Shown: positions 9,559 to 19,277, counted from the first letter of the stretch. The stretch: 42,820 bases of DNA from Stenotrophomonas sp. PS02289 (GCF_029960115.1 NZ_JASCOZ010000022.1:1-42820); one strand, 5' to 3'. The notes: a model not told the origin generated them from the sequence alone. Translations and numbers: made by a program.

Positions 9559-10134
9559 TCAGCTGGTCGCCCAAGCCGGTGTGCCGGCCACATAGGCCAG
9601 GTCACCGTCGTAGCGGCCCGGCACGGCGACGTACTGCAGCACTTCGGTCGCGCCGATCTTCGAGGTAAAGAAGCCGAAGATGGTCAGCTGCTTGAGCATG
9701 GTGAAATAGTGCGCCTTCGCCTCCGCAGATTCTGCGTTGCGGGGACCGGTATTGGCGGCAGCCTGCTTCTTCGCATCCGCATCCACGGCGCGCAGCAACT
9801 CGGCACGGGCCTCCGGGGTCAGCGAGACGAACCGCCCGCCTGCCCGCTTGTCGATGTCGGCCAGCCCTGCACGGAAGGTCGCCTGCTGCTGCGTCGTATA
9901 GCAGTCGCTGACAAACGTGGCCATGAACGCGCCCGCACCGGCGTCCTTGGCTCCTGGCGTTTTGGTCCGCGGCAGGATGGTGTCGGCAATCTCGTCCATC
10001 AGGGCGATGTCGGCCGCCGAGAACGCTGCCTTTGCCCCCGCCGCCGGCACCTGACCGCTGGCCAGCGCCGGCAGGCCGATCATGGCCGCGCCGGTCGCGG
10101 CGACGATCATCTTCAGTAGGTCGCGACGTTCCAT
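9559..10134 (-). CDS. Gluconate 2-dehydrogenase subunit 3 family protein (Tat-exported small subunit)
   Basis: 191 residues. The N-terminus MERRDLLKMIVAATGAAMIG has a twin-arginine signal followed by a hydrophobic stretch. The body matches the small subunit that accompanies GMC dehydrogenases (PF13618): DIALMDEIADTILPRTKTPG, then the GAGAFMATFVSDCY region. In such complexes this subunit carries the Tat signal and takes the signal-less flavoprotein across the membrane. Its start codon overlaps the stop of nothing but abuts the GMC gene (shared base at 10134), which implies translational coupling. Confidence 0.9.
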   Translation of the reverse strand: MERRDLLKMIVAATGAAMIGLPALASGQVPAAGAKAAFSAADIALMDEIADTILPRTKTPGAKDAGAGAFMATFVSDCYTTQQQATFRAGLADIDKRAGGRFVSLTPEARAELLRAVDADAKKQAAANTGPRNAESAEAKAHYFTMLKQLTIFGFFTSKIGATEVLQYVAVPGRYDGDLAYVAGTPAWATS

Positions 10135-11822
10135 CAGAGATTCCCCGCTTTCAGTTCGCGCACCGCATGATCGGCTGCGCGGGCGGTCAATGCCATGTAG
10201 GTCAATGAGGGATTCACGCAGGCGCTGGAGGTCATGCAGGCCCCGTCGGTCACATACACATTGGGCGCATCCCAGACCTGGTTGTGCTGGTTCAGCACCG
10301 AGTTCTTCCGGTCCCGCCCCATGCGCGCGGTGCCCATTTCATGGATGCCTTTGCCGGGTGCATAGTCGTTGTCGAACACCTGCACGTCCTTTACGCCTGC
10401 GGCCTCCAGCATCTCGGCGGCATCTGCGGCCATGTCCTTGCGCATCGCCAACTCGTTGGCGCGCATCGACACATCCATTGCCAGCACCGGCAGGCCCCAT
10501 TTGTCTTTCTTGTCCTTGTCCAAACGGATGGTGTTGTCGTGGTGCGGCAGCATCTCGCCGAAGCCGGTCATGCCGATGCGCCAGTCGCCCGGCACGGTCA
10601 GCGCTTCTTTCAGGTCGGCACCGATGTTCATCTCGGCGATCTCGCGCGACCAGCCATTGCGGCTGGCACCGCCCTGGTAACCGAAGCCGCGTCGATAACC
10701 GCGTTTGTCGTCGGCGGTGACGTTGCGGAAGCGCGGAACATAGAACCCGCAGGGGCGACGTCCGAAGTAGTACTTGTCGTCATAGCCTTCGACGCGACCG
10801 GAGGCACCGGCCCCAAAGTGATGGTCCATCACGTTGTGGCCGAGTTCGCCGGACGAAGAGCCCAATCCGCCTTCCCAGACATCGGTGGCTGAATTCATCA
10901 GCATCCAGGTGGAGTTGAACGACGAGGCATTGAGGAAGATGACCTTGGCGGTGTACTGGTAGGTCTGCCCGGTTTCGGCATCAATGACCTCCACGCCACG
11001 CGCACGCTTGCGGTCCTTGTCGTACAGCACTTCCTTGACGATCGAGAACGGTCGCAGCGTCAGGTTGCCGGTCTTCATCGCCGCCGGCAGCGTCGCCGCC
11101 TGGGTCGAGAAGTAGGCACCGAACGGGCAGCCCAGGATGCACTTGTTGCGATACTGGCAGTTGACGCGCCCCTGCTCCGGCATCGGCTGGGTGATGTTGG
11201 CGGTGCGCGAGTGGATCATGTGGCGGGTGCCGCCAAAGGCCTTCTTGATCCGCGCGGCTACGTCCTTCTCGACGATGTTCAGCGGGATCGGTGGCAGGAA
11301 CTCGCCATCCGGCAGCACGTCCAGCCCTTCGCGGGTACCGGCGATACCGGCGAACTTCTCCACGTGGTCGTACCAGGGCGCGATGTCGGCGTAGCGGATC
11401 GGCCAGTCGGTGGCGATGCCGTCTTTCTTGTTCGCCTCGAAGTCCAGGTCGGAGAAGCGGTAGCTCTGTCGGCCCCACAACAGCGAGCGGCCACCCACGT
11501 GGTAACCACGGAACCAGTCGAAGCGCTTGGTCTCGATGTAGGGCGAGTCTTTCTCGTCGGCCCACATGCCCTCAAGGTTCTCGACCAGACCGTAGTCGCG
11601 CATCAGCACCGGGAAGTCGGCCTTCATCGCCTGGGTCGGTCGGTTGCGGTGTGGGAAGTCCCACGCCTCTTTCATCGCGTTGACGTAGTCCTTGACGTGC
11701 TCGATGTTGCGTCCGCGTTCCAGCATCAGCACCTTGAGGCCTTTTTCGGCCAGCTCTTTGGCTGCCCAGCCGCCACTGATACCGGAACCAACAACGATTG
11801 CGTCGTAATGATTGTCTGCCAT
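10134..11822 (-). CDS. GMC-family flavoprotein dehydrogenase (large subunit)
   Basis: 562 residues. The FAD-binding GxGxxG (VGSGISGG, residues 11-18) is followed by ERGR (35-38). The C-terminus holds HEMGTARMG and VNPSLTYMALTARAADH, the conserved GMC end carrying active-site residues. C222-x5-C228-x3-C232 resembles the cluster that holds a 3Fe-4S centre in bacterial FAD glucose dehydrogenases. It has no signal peptide; export with the Tat small subunit is expected. Likely reaction: oxidation of a sugar hydroxyl, most probably C3 of a glucoside, with electrons going to cytochrome c. Glucoside 3-dehydrogenase activity is known in Stenotrophomonas, but identity with this gene is inference. Confidence 0.92.
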   Translation of the reverse strand: MADNHYDAIVVGSGISGGWAAKELAEKGLKVLMLERGRNIEHVKDYVNAMKEAWDFPHRNRPTQAMKADFPVLMRDYGLVENLEGMWADEKDSPYIETKRFDWFRGYHVGGRSLLWGRQSYRFSDLDFEANKKDGIATDWPIRYADIAPWYDHVEKFAGIAGTREGLDVLPDGEFLPPIPLNIVEKDVAARIKKAFGGTRHMIHSRTANITQPMPEQGRVNCQYRNKCILGCPFGAYFSTQAATLPAAMKTGNLTLRPFSIVKEVLYDKDRKRARGVEVIDAETGQTYQYTAKVIFLNASSFNSTWMLMNSATDVWEGGLGSSSGELGHNVMDHHFGAGASGRVEGYDDKYYFGRRPCGFYVPRFRNVTADDKRGYRRGFGYQGGASRNGWSREIAEMNIGADLKEALTVPGDWRIGMTGFGEMLPHHDNTIRLDKDKKDKWGLPVLAMDVSMRANELAMRKDMAADAAEMLEAAGVKDVQVFDNDYAPGKGIHEMGTARMGRDRKNSVLNQHNQVWDAPNVYVTDGACMTSSACVNPSLTYMALTARAADHAVRELKAGNL

Positions 11823-11850
11823 GGGTCTACTTCACCTGGGTGGATATCAT

Positions 11851-12747
<897 letters not shown>

Positions 12748-12795
12748 TCTCCAACCGGCCTCCCAACCGGTATCAAACGCAACGATTCACTGCAA

Positions 12796-12809
12796 TGCAA
12801 TCGATTGCA
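12796..12809. promoter_or_regulatory. Predicted LacI-family operator, reverse operon
   Basis: TGCAATCGATTGCA is identical to the core of the 4025-4040 site and lies 49-62 bases upstream of the Tat-exported TIM-barrel gene. Identical sites at the outer ends of two convergent operons indicate common control by the regulator at 2953-3960 (inference). Confidence 0.8.
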
Positions 12810-12884
12810 CCATACGGCACTAAATCGATCCAATGAAAGACGCAGCGCACAAAAATGCATGCCGGGGAACCATGCAGCCGCCTC

Positions 12885-12907
12885 GTAGAGCCACGTCCTG
12901 CGTGGCT
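12885..12907. repeat. GTAG palindromic element
   Basis: Single 23-bp GTAG element with one change in the loop (CCACGTCCTGCGTGG). It lies 14 bases beyond the stop of the winged-helix/nucleotidyltransferase gene and separates that gene from the sugar regulon. Confidence 0.8.
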
Positions 12908-12920
12908 GCGCCGGATACCG

Positions 12921-13535
12921 CTAAATGGTCAGACCGCCCGCCATCCTGACAACGTCGCGATCGTCGCCAACCACCATCAGCTTCGGCTTTGAAACCAACT
13001 CAGAAACGAAAGTGTCACCCGCCCGCAGCCTTCGATCGAATTCGTCAGGCGAGTACAAGACCGGATTGACCTCCCGCCGCAGAAGTTCCTGGACAGGATG
13101 GACAGCCCGCACCAGATCAGCAAATCCCACGTCTCCGAGCACCAGCAGGTCTATGTCGCTGCCGGACACATCTGCGCCCGAAGCAACCGATCCAAAAACC
13201 CAAGCCAAGGCAATCCTTTGTGCGTGCGGAAGCAACGCCTCACGCAACACCGGTACCACTCCATGCGTTTTACGGAAGATCGCAGCCAGATCATCAAACA
13301 GGAAGCAGTCGCGATTGGCGCGATAGTGCACTTGGTTGCCAACCAAACTGCGTTGCAGGAGTCCGGCACTAGTGAGCTTGTCCAACTCCCGCACGAGCGT
13401 TCCCGCGTGGCTACCGGTAATTCGAGCCAACTCGCGAAGGTGGAAGCTCTGTTCCGGCTGGAGCAGCAGCACGGAAAGCACCCGCTGGCGACCCACCGGG
13501 AAGAGGATGTCCATCAGATGCGAAGTGTTGCTCAT
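12921..13535 (-). CDS. Winged-helix DNA-binding protein fused to an MNT-type nucleotidyltransferase domain
   Basis: 204 residues from ATG 13535. An alternative in-frame start at 13619 adds 28 residues, and neither start has a strong RBS. Residues 10-72 form an ArsR-like winged helix (FHLRELARITGSHAGTLVREL). Residues about 113-135 carry the minimal nucleotidyltransferase signature GSVASGADVSGSDIDLLV (Gly115-Ser116, Asp127, Asp129). Stand-alone MntA proteins of this type are antitoxins that AMPylate HEPN toxins; here the catalytic domain is fused to a DNA-binding domain and no HEPN gene is adjacent. Divergent from the Xre/RES pair. Confidence 0.8.
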   Translation of the reverse strand: MSNTSHLMDILFPVGRQRVLSVLLLQPEQSFHLRELARITGSHAGTLVRELDKLTSAGLLQRSLVGNQVHYRANRDCFLFDDLAAIFRKTHGVVPVLREALLPHAQRIALAWVFGSVASGADVSGSDIDLLVLGDVGFADLVRAVHPVQELLRREVNPVLYSPDEFDRRLRAGDTFVSELVSKPKLMVVGDDRDVVRMAGGLTI

Positions 13536-13709
13536 TTGGCGACATTCGTTGCTCTTCAGGCAACGATATTGCATCGGGATACTCGACTCAACCTCCTGAA
13601 ACTTAACGAAAACGGGCATTCCGTTGACTGTTTAACGTGTTTAATTCATTGTGACCAAGTGGAGTCCCGCTGGATCGCCGATCCGGCCCCTATCCCCGCG
13701 GAGCGCGTC

Positions 13710-14660
13710 ATGGCCTTGGCCTACCTTGAACTGACCGAAATCGCCGCCGGCAGCGTCCTGCAAAGGAGCGGCGTTTCCACGGCTGAGCAGTTGGTGGGAA
13801 GCGACCCCATGCTCCCAGATGCGATCAACCGCATCAGGGTCTTCGCCCAGGCGCACGAGAGCACCGGCGGAGCGCCTGGCACCACCATGGTGAACCTCTA
13901 TCTGGCGGCGTTGCGCAGCCTGGATCCCCTGGAAAGGCTTGTTGCGCGAAATCGCCAAAGCGGAACCCGCTATCGTCATGCCCCGTTGTTCGCCTTCTGG
14001 AGTATGCATGCCCCCCTAAAGGAACTGCACAGCCAGAATCTGGCCGATGCTTTTGAGGTGTTGCGCGGCGGTGATATAGAAAATGACTACGTGCTGGTTG
14101 AGTTGGATGATCCAGCACCCGATGCCATTCGCGCTGCCAGGCAAACCATTGCCCGCTACTACGATTCGTTCCAAGCGGCGCTGTCTACTCCGCAACCTGT
14201 GCTGAAGGCGACGCGCGCGACCAGTGCAGATGCACGGGTTGATGAAGCACCCGCCCGCCGACGCGCCGAGTTGGCTTCGACATGGCCGACGGCAGCAGAA
14301 GTCAGCCGCAAGCTGGGCTCCACTGCCGATAACGCCAGCCACTTGGCCAGCAGCTTGCGCCGTGATGGCAAGCTGCTTGGGGTCTATCTACCCATCCCGT
14401 CCCCCAGTTATCGATATCCGTCCTGGCAATTCGACGATGATGGACTTCCGATACTTCTTATTCCGGAAATTCTGGCAGTGCTTCGCGAGAAAGGTCCCTT
14501 CAAGATGGATGCACAGCGCCGCACCAGCGGTTGGGGAGAGGTGGAGTGGTTCCGCAGCCGCCATGCTCTGCTCGATGGAGAGCGGCCGGCCGACGTGCTC
14601 GCCACAGATCCTGGCGCAGTGCTGCGTGCCGCACAGATCGAGTTCGGCGAGGATGGTTGA
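13710..14660 (+). CDS. ParS/Xre-type antitoxin-like protein, extended N-terminus
   Basis: 316 residues from ATG 13710 (GGAG 7 bases before; a GTG at 13659 is a longer alternative). The final 50 or so residues, including WFRSRHALLDGERPADVLATD (the GxRPxDLL-like motif near 290-299), resemble the toxin-binding Xre/MbcA/ParS C-terminal domain (DUF2384). The middle, AEVSRKLGSTADNASHLASSL, looks like a helix-turn-helix. The first 180 residues are unassigned, and the protein is more than twice the usual antitoxin length. Its TGA overlaps the ATG of the RES-domain gene by one base, so the two are coupled. Divergent from the gene at 12921. Confidence 0.75.
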   Translation: MALAYLELTEIAAGSVLQRSGVSTAEQLVGSDPMLPDAINRIRVFAQAHESTGGAPGTTMVNLYLAALRSLDPLERLVARNRQSGTRYRHAPLFAFWSMHAPLKELHSQNLADAFEVLRGGDIENDYVLVELDDPAPDAIRAARQTIARYYDSFQAALSTPQPVLKATRATSADARVDEAPARRRAELASTWPTAAEVSRKLGSTADNASHLASSLRRDGKLLGVYLPIPSPSYRYPSWQFDDDGLPILLIPEILAVLREKGPFKMDAQRRTSGWGEVEWFRSRHALLDGERPADVLATDPGAVLRAAQIEFGEDG

Positions 14661-15367
14661 TGGCACCGCCCCTGCCTTGGTTTGAAAAGCCACCACCACT
14701 CTTTGAAGCCCCGACAGACCAACCGCTCTACAGGGTTTACGAAGGTGGGCATCCTTGGGGGCCGCTGGATGCGAATCCCGCCAGCAAAGCGCGGTTTGCA
14801 CTTCGGGATGACGCCCACGGCATGTTCTACGTGTCCGATCGACCTGAAGGTGCCCTGTGGGAGGCGCTGTTGCGGTACGTCGTTCCACGACCTGGTGAAG
14901 ATGTGGAGCTCCCCGCCGCAAAACTCACCAACCAGCGTTTGGCCACCGTGCAGTTGCATAACCCGGAGATTGGCGTAGTTCGTCTATATCCGCCCGCAGT
15001 CCACCATCTGTTCGGCGACGAGCACCACCCTCACTCCAAGGCAATCATCGATTTCCTCAGCTCCACCCAGCATGCGCCGACGCACGCCGAGGCTGCCGCA
15101 ATGCTTGCCGGCCTCAGGGCACTCGATCCAGCTATCGAGTACATGCCGATCCTGCATTGGAAGTCAAAGCAGTTCCCGGATGCCAATGTCTACCTGGCCT
15201 ACGACCCGCCACTTACTTCCGGCGATTGGTCGGTGATTGAGGAGGTGGCTTTGGATACGCTCGAAGGCCACGCCCTTGTCCGTGATGCACTTGAGCGAGA
15301 AGGCTACCGGTGGGCTCAACTGACGTCCCTTGGCGATCCGCAACTGCCCGCATGGGATCCTGATTGA
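14660..15367 (+). CDS. RES-domain toxin (predicted NAD+-degrading)
   Basis: 235 residues; start ATG 14660 overlaps the preceding stop (TGATG). The RES triad can be placed: Arg25 in LYRVYEGG, Glu68 in GALWEALL and Ser169 in LHWKSKQFPDANVYLAY. Known RES toxins (such as those of Xre-RES and MbcT-MbcA pairs) deplete NAD+ by phosphorolysis or hydrolysis and are neutralised by the upstream protein. It is followed at once by the convergent TonB receptor gene. Calling it a toxin rests on the triad and on the gene pair; activity is not shown. Confidence 0.8.
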   Translation: MAPPLPWFEKPPPLFEAPTDQPLYRVYEGGHPWGPLDANPASKARFALRDDAHGMFYVSDRPEGALWEALLRYVVPRPGEDVELPAAKLTNQRLATVQLHNPEIGVVRLYPPAVHHLFGDEHHPHSKAIIDFLSSTQHAPTHAEAAAMLAGLRALDPAIEYMPILHWKSKQFPDANVYLAYDPPLTSGDWSVIEEVALDTLEGHALVRDALEREGYRWAQLTSLGDPQLPAWDPD

Positions 15368-15374
15368 CTGGTCA

Positions 15375-17552
15375 CTACCAGCGCCAATCCGCCACCACCC
15401 CCACCGTCCTGGGCGCGTTGATGCCCGCGTACCAGGTGCCGTCGTACCCGAACAATGAGTTGGTGTAGGCACTGGTAACGAAGGCCCGGCGGTCCGTGAT
15501 GTTGTCGGCGTACATGCGCACGCTCCAGGACGTGGATTCCCACCCGACCTGCAGATTGCCGGTCCAGTAGGCGGGCTGCCTGGCGATGTTCTGCGCATGC
15601 AGGGCCATATCGCCCACCCCCTGCAGCTCGCCGCGCAGCAGCAAGCCGCGCCAGGGTCGCCAGCCGACCGCCAGCGACGCATCCCAGTCGGGCACCAGCT
15701 TCACCGGCCCACCGCGGAGGTTGACCAGGCCATAGGTGTAGTCGGTGTACTCGGCATCGACCACACCCAGGCTGGCGGTGATGTCCCAGCCCTCCGCAGG
15801 CCGGGCGCTGAGCTCAACCTCCACACCACGCGTGCGGATGGATGCATCGGTGGTGATGAGCGTCGTGGACACAACTTGGCCTTGGTCGTTGTACAGAATG
15901 CTGTAGTCCTGCCAATGGTCCGCCTCGGTCTGGAAGAGCGCGACGCCCAGCATTACGCGGCCGTCGAGCCATACGGCCTTCGCGCCCAGCTCGTAGGTCC
16001 ACAGCGACTCGGCGTCGTAGCGCGAGTAGTCCCGGTCGACCGAGGCACTGGCCGCAGCCAGGTTGAAGCCGCCGGGGATCCAGCCCTTTGCAACGGATGC
16101 GTAGAGCAGCCAGTGGTCGGACGGCTTCCAGTCGATCCATACGCGTGGCAGGACATCGTCAAATGTCTCGCGCAGCTGTTCTTCCGGGAACGCGAAGGTG
16201 CCTAGCGGACCCAGGTCCAGTGCGCCGGCCTGCTGCGCCTTGCTGCGCTCCGCCCGCTCGTAACGTACGCCAGCGCCCACGCGCAGGCGTTCTGCCACCG
16301 GCACGGCCAACTGGGCGAATACCGCATGATCGCGTGCTTCGGACGATTGGGTAGGCGCGTAGCGATAGTCGTCCAGGCCACCGGGGCCGACCAGTGTGGA
16401 CAACCGCTTGTCACGCTCGTCGCGGTAGTGGTTGTAGCCCACGACCCAGCGCAGGGTGGCATCGTCGCCCGACGACCAGCGCGTCTCCAGATTCAGATAT
16501 CGCTCGTCGTCGGCGTGCCCGCCGGCCGACATCGGCGTAGCCGTCATGTCCAGGTCGGTACCGAAGGAGCGTTCCTCGACATCCCGCCACGAGAGCGCCA
16601 CATCCAGGACGGATGATGCGAACGCATGGCGCAGACTGGCCCCGATGGCGACCTCGTCTTCCTCGGTGCGCTTGGGCGCGTCGTGCAGCAGTTCGCTGCG
16701 GCCAATGCGCCGTCCACCATTGAAGGCATCCGCGTAGTTCGCGTCGTACACCGCGCGATCCATCGGCAGGAACTCCTGCTCGTAAAGGCCGGGCGCTCGC
16801 AGGGACGACACGTAGGCGAGAAAATCAACGCGCGTCTGCTCGCCCGGCTCCCAGCGCAGCTTTCCCTGATAGAACGTGTCGCGGATCTCTCCCGATTCGC
16901 CGATCGACGACACGGGATTTCCCACGTAGCTGTCCGTCTGTCCCCGTGCCAACACCATCGACCCGCCGAGCGTCGAGGTCAGAGGACCGGACACACGGAC
17001 ACGGCCGTCCAATCCAGTACCGTGCCCGAAGCGCTGGGCATCTAGCACCGCCTCGCCTTCGAAAACGTCGCCGGGCGCACGGGTCTGGATCAGCACCAGC
17101 CCGGACTCGGTGTTCGCGCCGTACAACGTGCCCTGTGGGCCGCGCAGCACCTCCACCTGCTCGGCAAAGCCCAGCGCCTGGTCGGCAGGCTGGCGGAACG
17201 GAATACCGTCGATATAGACCGCCGCCCGGTTGGCGATGAAGGGATTGGACTCGATGCCGCGGATGGTGACGTAGGTGCCGCCCACCTGTCCGATCTGGTT
17301 GAAGTGCACGTTGGGCACGTAATCGTCGATGTCGCGCAGCGAATCGATCCGGGCATCACGGATGAAGGCTTCGGTCAGCACGGTCGCCGCCACCGGCGTG
17401 TCAGCCAGCGTGTCCTGCGTCCGGGTGGCCGTCACCACCACCTTGTCCAGCGATGTCGCACTTGCCGTGGGACCGTCGTCGGCCCACGCCGCCGGAGTGC
17501 CCATCGCCCCCATCACCATCCCTATCGATACCGCCAGCACGCCGCGTTGCAC
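15375..17552 (-). CDS. TonB-dependent outer-membrane receptor, siderophore type
   Basis: 725 residues. A Sec signal (to about AAWA, residue 24) is followed by a TonB-box-like SLDKVVVTATR, a plug domain with YVTIRGIES and EVLRGPQGTLYGANTESG, and a beta-barrel ending in VVADWRW with a terminal aromatic residue. The start is GTG 17552, chosen for GGAG 8 bases upstream. The gene lies 60 bases downstream of, and in the same orientation as, an AraC/PchR-like regulator, the usual pairing for ferric-siderophore uptake. The ligand is unknown; no siderophore synthesis genes are present in the window, so a foreign siderophore is likely. Confidence 0.9.
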   Translation of the reverse strand: MQRGVLAVSIGMVMGAMGTPAAWADDGPTASATSLDKVVVTATRTQDTLADTPVAATVLTEAFIRDARIDSLRDIDDYVPNVHFNQIGQVGGTYVTIRGIESNPFIANRAAVYIDGIPFRQPADQALGFAEQVEVLRGPQGTLYGANTESGLVLIQTRAPGDVFEGEAVLDAQRFGHGTGLDGRVRVSGPLTSTLGGSMVLARGQTDSYVGNPVSSIGESGEIRDTFYQGKLRWEPGEQTRVDFLAYVSSLRAPGLYEQEFLPMDRAVYDANYADAFNGGRRIGRSELLHDAPKRTEEDEVAIGASLRHAFASSVLDVALSWRDVEERSFGTDLDMTATPMSAGGHADDERYLNLETRWSSGDDATLRWVVGYNHYRDERDKRLSTLVGPGGLDDYRYAPTQSSEARDHAVFAQLAVPVAERLRVGAGVRYERAERSKAQQAGALDLGPLGTFAFPEEQLRETFDDVLPRVWIDWKPSDHWLLYASVAKGWIPGGFNLAAASASVDRDYSRYDAESLWTYELGAKAVWLDGRVMLGVALFQTEADHWQDYSILYNDQGQVVSTTLITTDASIRTRGVEVELSARPAEGWDITASLGVVDAEYTDYTYGLVNLRGGPVKLVPDWDASLAVGWRPWRGLLLRGELQGVGDMALHAQNIARQPAYWTGNLQVGWESTSWSVRMYADNITDRRAFVTSAYTNSLFGYDGTWYAGINAPRTVGVVADWRW

Positions 17553-17612
17553 TAGATATTTCTCCTGCAGGAAGTCCGTTCCGCATTATCGAATCGCGCT
17601 TGCGCCTCCGCG

Positions 17613-18518
17613 TCATGCATCGTTTGCGCCATCCGGCATTTCGCATGCGCCAGTGGGCATGGCGCGCACGAACGCCTGCGGACGGATGCCGAACTGGCGC
17701 TGGAACGCATTGGAGAAATGGGCGGGGGCATACCCCACGCGGTGCGCGGCGGCACTGACGCTGAGGCCTTCCAGCAGATGGTCGCGAGCGATCTGCAGGC
17801 GGCGGCGCGTCACGTAGGAGGCGATCGACATGCCGAACTGGCTGCGGAACACGTCGGTCAGGGTGCGCACGTTGACGCCGACCTGGCGCGCGAGCCGGGC
17901 CAGTGACGGCGGTGCCGCCAACTGCGTCTCGAGGAGTTCGCGTGCGCGATGCGCATGCACGATATGTCGTGATGGCGGCACCACACGCTCGGGCTCACCG
18001 TTGAGCCAGGTCCAGACGACAGCCATCAGCTCGAGCGAGCGCGCCTCCAGCGCCATTGCACGGGCATGGCCCTGGAACCATGGATCAAGCGGCGCGCAGA
18101 GGCGATCCAGTACAGCGGCGGGCACGGATGAGGTCGCCCGCATGGCAGGGCCCTCACGCAGGCGACGGATCACCTGTTGGATGTGGTCCTCCTGCGTGTC
18201 GCCGGTCGGCAGCATGAGGCCGCAGGAACGATTGGGGCCGGCCGCCAGCTGGGTCGTGGCCTGGACATCCTCGGCACAGTAGACGGCGGTCAGGCCCATG
18301 CCGGGCAACGTGAACTCGCCTTGTCGGCCCGCCGACGTCTTCAGCGTCGCCACGCCCACCGCCAGGTGCAGGCCCGCGGGCAACACCACGTCGTAGGCTA
18401 CGGGTTGGTCGAGGTGCTGTGTCGAGTGCCAGCACACACCACTGCTCACTTCATCCGTGAGCAGCACGCTGTCGTTGCTTGCTGCACGGGATATCGCTTT
18501 GAGTCTTTCCGCCTTCAT
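17613..18518 (-). CDS. AraC-family regulator, PchR-like
   Basis: 301 residues from ATG 18518, which has GGAG with 6-base spacing; a longer in-frame reading from 18668 lacks support. The N-terminal half is a divergent ligand-sensing domain, and the C-terminal 100 residues hold two helix-turn-helices (SLARLARQVGVNVRTLTDVF and SVSAAAHRVGYAPAHFSNAF, the AraC signature). PchR-type proteins bind a ferric siderophore and activate the receptor gene. The receptor gene directly downstream fits this. Dyads at 18571-18599 may be its own binding sites. Confidence 0.88.
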   Translation of the reverse strand: MKAERLKAISRAASNDSVLLTDEVSSGVCWHSTQHLDQPVAYDVVLPAGLHLAVGVATLKTSAGRQGEFTLPGMGLTAVYCAEDVQATTQLAAGPNRSCGLMLPTGDTQEDHIQQVIRRLREGPAMRATSSVPAAVLDRLCAPLDPWFQGHARAMALEARSLELMAVVWTWLNGEPERVVPPSRHIVHAHRARELLETQLAAPPSLARLARQVGVNVRTLTDVFRSQFGMSIASYVTRRRLQIARDHLLEGLSVSAAAHRVGYAPAHFSNAFQRQFGIRPQAFVRAMPTGACEMPDGANDA

Positions 18519-18570
18519 GTCGTCTCCGCCTGCAGGGAACTGCTGGCGGAGCGGCTGGCAGGCGCAAAGA

Positions 18571-18599
18571 ATAGCGCTATTGCGGGGAAAAATCCCCGA
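18571..18599. promoter_or_regulatory. Two adjacent dyads upstream of the AraC/PchR-like gene
   Basis: AATAGCGCTATT (18571-18582, perfect 12-bp palindrome) is followed by CGGGGAAAAATCCCCG (18584-18599, 6-bp stem, 4-base loop). They lie 53-81 bases before the regulator's ATG. On the minus strand the second is not followed by a T-tract, so it is more likely an operator than a terminator. Confidence 0.4.
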
Positions 18600-18683
18600 A
18601 AGCACAAAGCCCGGGCAGGCTGGTTCGACGCGCGAGGGACGGCCGACAAGCCCGCAGCGCTCGAGCATTTCGAGAGCTGGAGA

Positions 18684-19277
18684 TCAAGGATGTAACGACG
18701 TCAGCGTCCACTGGTATTCATCGCGCAGCTGCTCGGCCAAGCCCGCGTCCATGATCTGGCTGTACTCGAGAACCCGCCAGTCCTGTTCGACATCATGCTC
18801 GGCAAGCAGGAGCGCCTCCCAATTCCGGTCAGGTACTACTATCCCTGCGCATGAGCGATCGAAGTGCAGCTGCTCCGTCTGTAGACGCCATTCGCGCTCC
18901 CAGGTGAAATCGACCGGCGGATCGCGGTCCGGCTCATAGGTCATGTGTCGCCAAGCGTGGCTGGCAGGAAGGTCATTGAACTCTGCGGCCGACTGGTAGA
19001 TCACCGGGCGTGCGCCCTTTTCAAAAAGCCAACGCTTGTCGAATATGAGCCCGAACGGTGAATAACGTCCGTAGTTCCAACTGTTGACCAGCCCCGCCGC
19101 CAATGCAGTCCGAGGGGCTTCGGTAAAGCAGACGCAGCGGTAGCGGCCAGTGATCAAGTGATCGCTGCCCTGCAGATAGCCGTCGTCTAGGATCCTACGC
19201 AGCCTCGCGTAGGCTGCGTCTAGAGTATCGCCTTGGGTGAAATGGATCAGCTCACTCGACAGGTCCCAGCGGGTCAT
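18684..19277 (-). CDS. AbiGi-like (abortive-infection antitoxin family) protein
   Basis: 197 residues from ATG 19277 (GGAG 7 bases upstream; a start at 19304 would add 9 residues). The N-terminal LIHFTQGDTLDAAYARLRRILDDGYL, with CVCFTEAP about 20 residues later, matches my recollection of the AbiGi family (PF10899). WEREWRL near residue 127 is shared by proteins with this layout. The role is uncertain: the family was named from lactococcal phage resistance. Next to a SEC-C/nuclease-like gene this may be a defence locus. No partner toxin is evident. Confidence 0.6.
   Translation of the reverse strand: MTRWDLSSELIHFTQGDTLDAAYARLRRILDDGYLQGSDHLITGRYRCVCFTEAPRTALAAGLVNSWNYGRYSPFGLIFDKRWLFEKGARPVIYQSAAEFNDLPASHAWRHMTYEPDRDPPVDFTWEREWRLQTEQLHFDRSCAGIVVPDRNWEALLLAEHDVEQDWRVLEYSQIMDAGLAEQLRDEYQWTLTSLHP

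Noticed and set aside
13098..13709. Long N-terminal extension of the Xre-like gene to 13098
   Set aside because: It would overlap the winged-helix/nucleotidyltransferase gene antisense for over 400 bases; ATG 13710 has an RBS.
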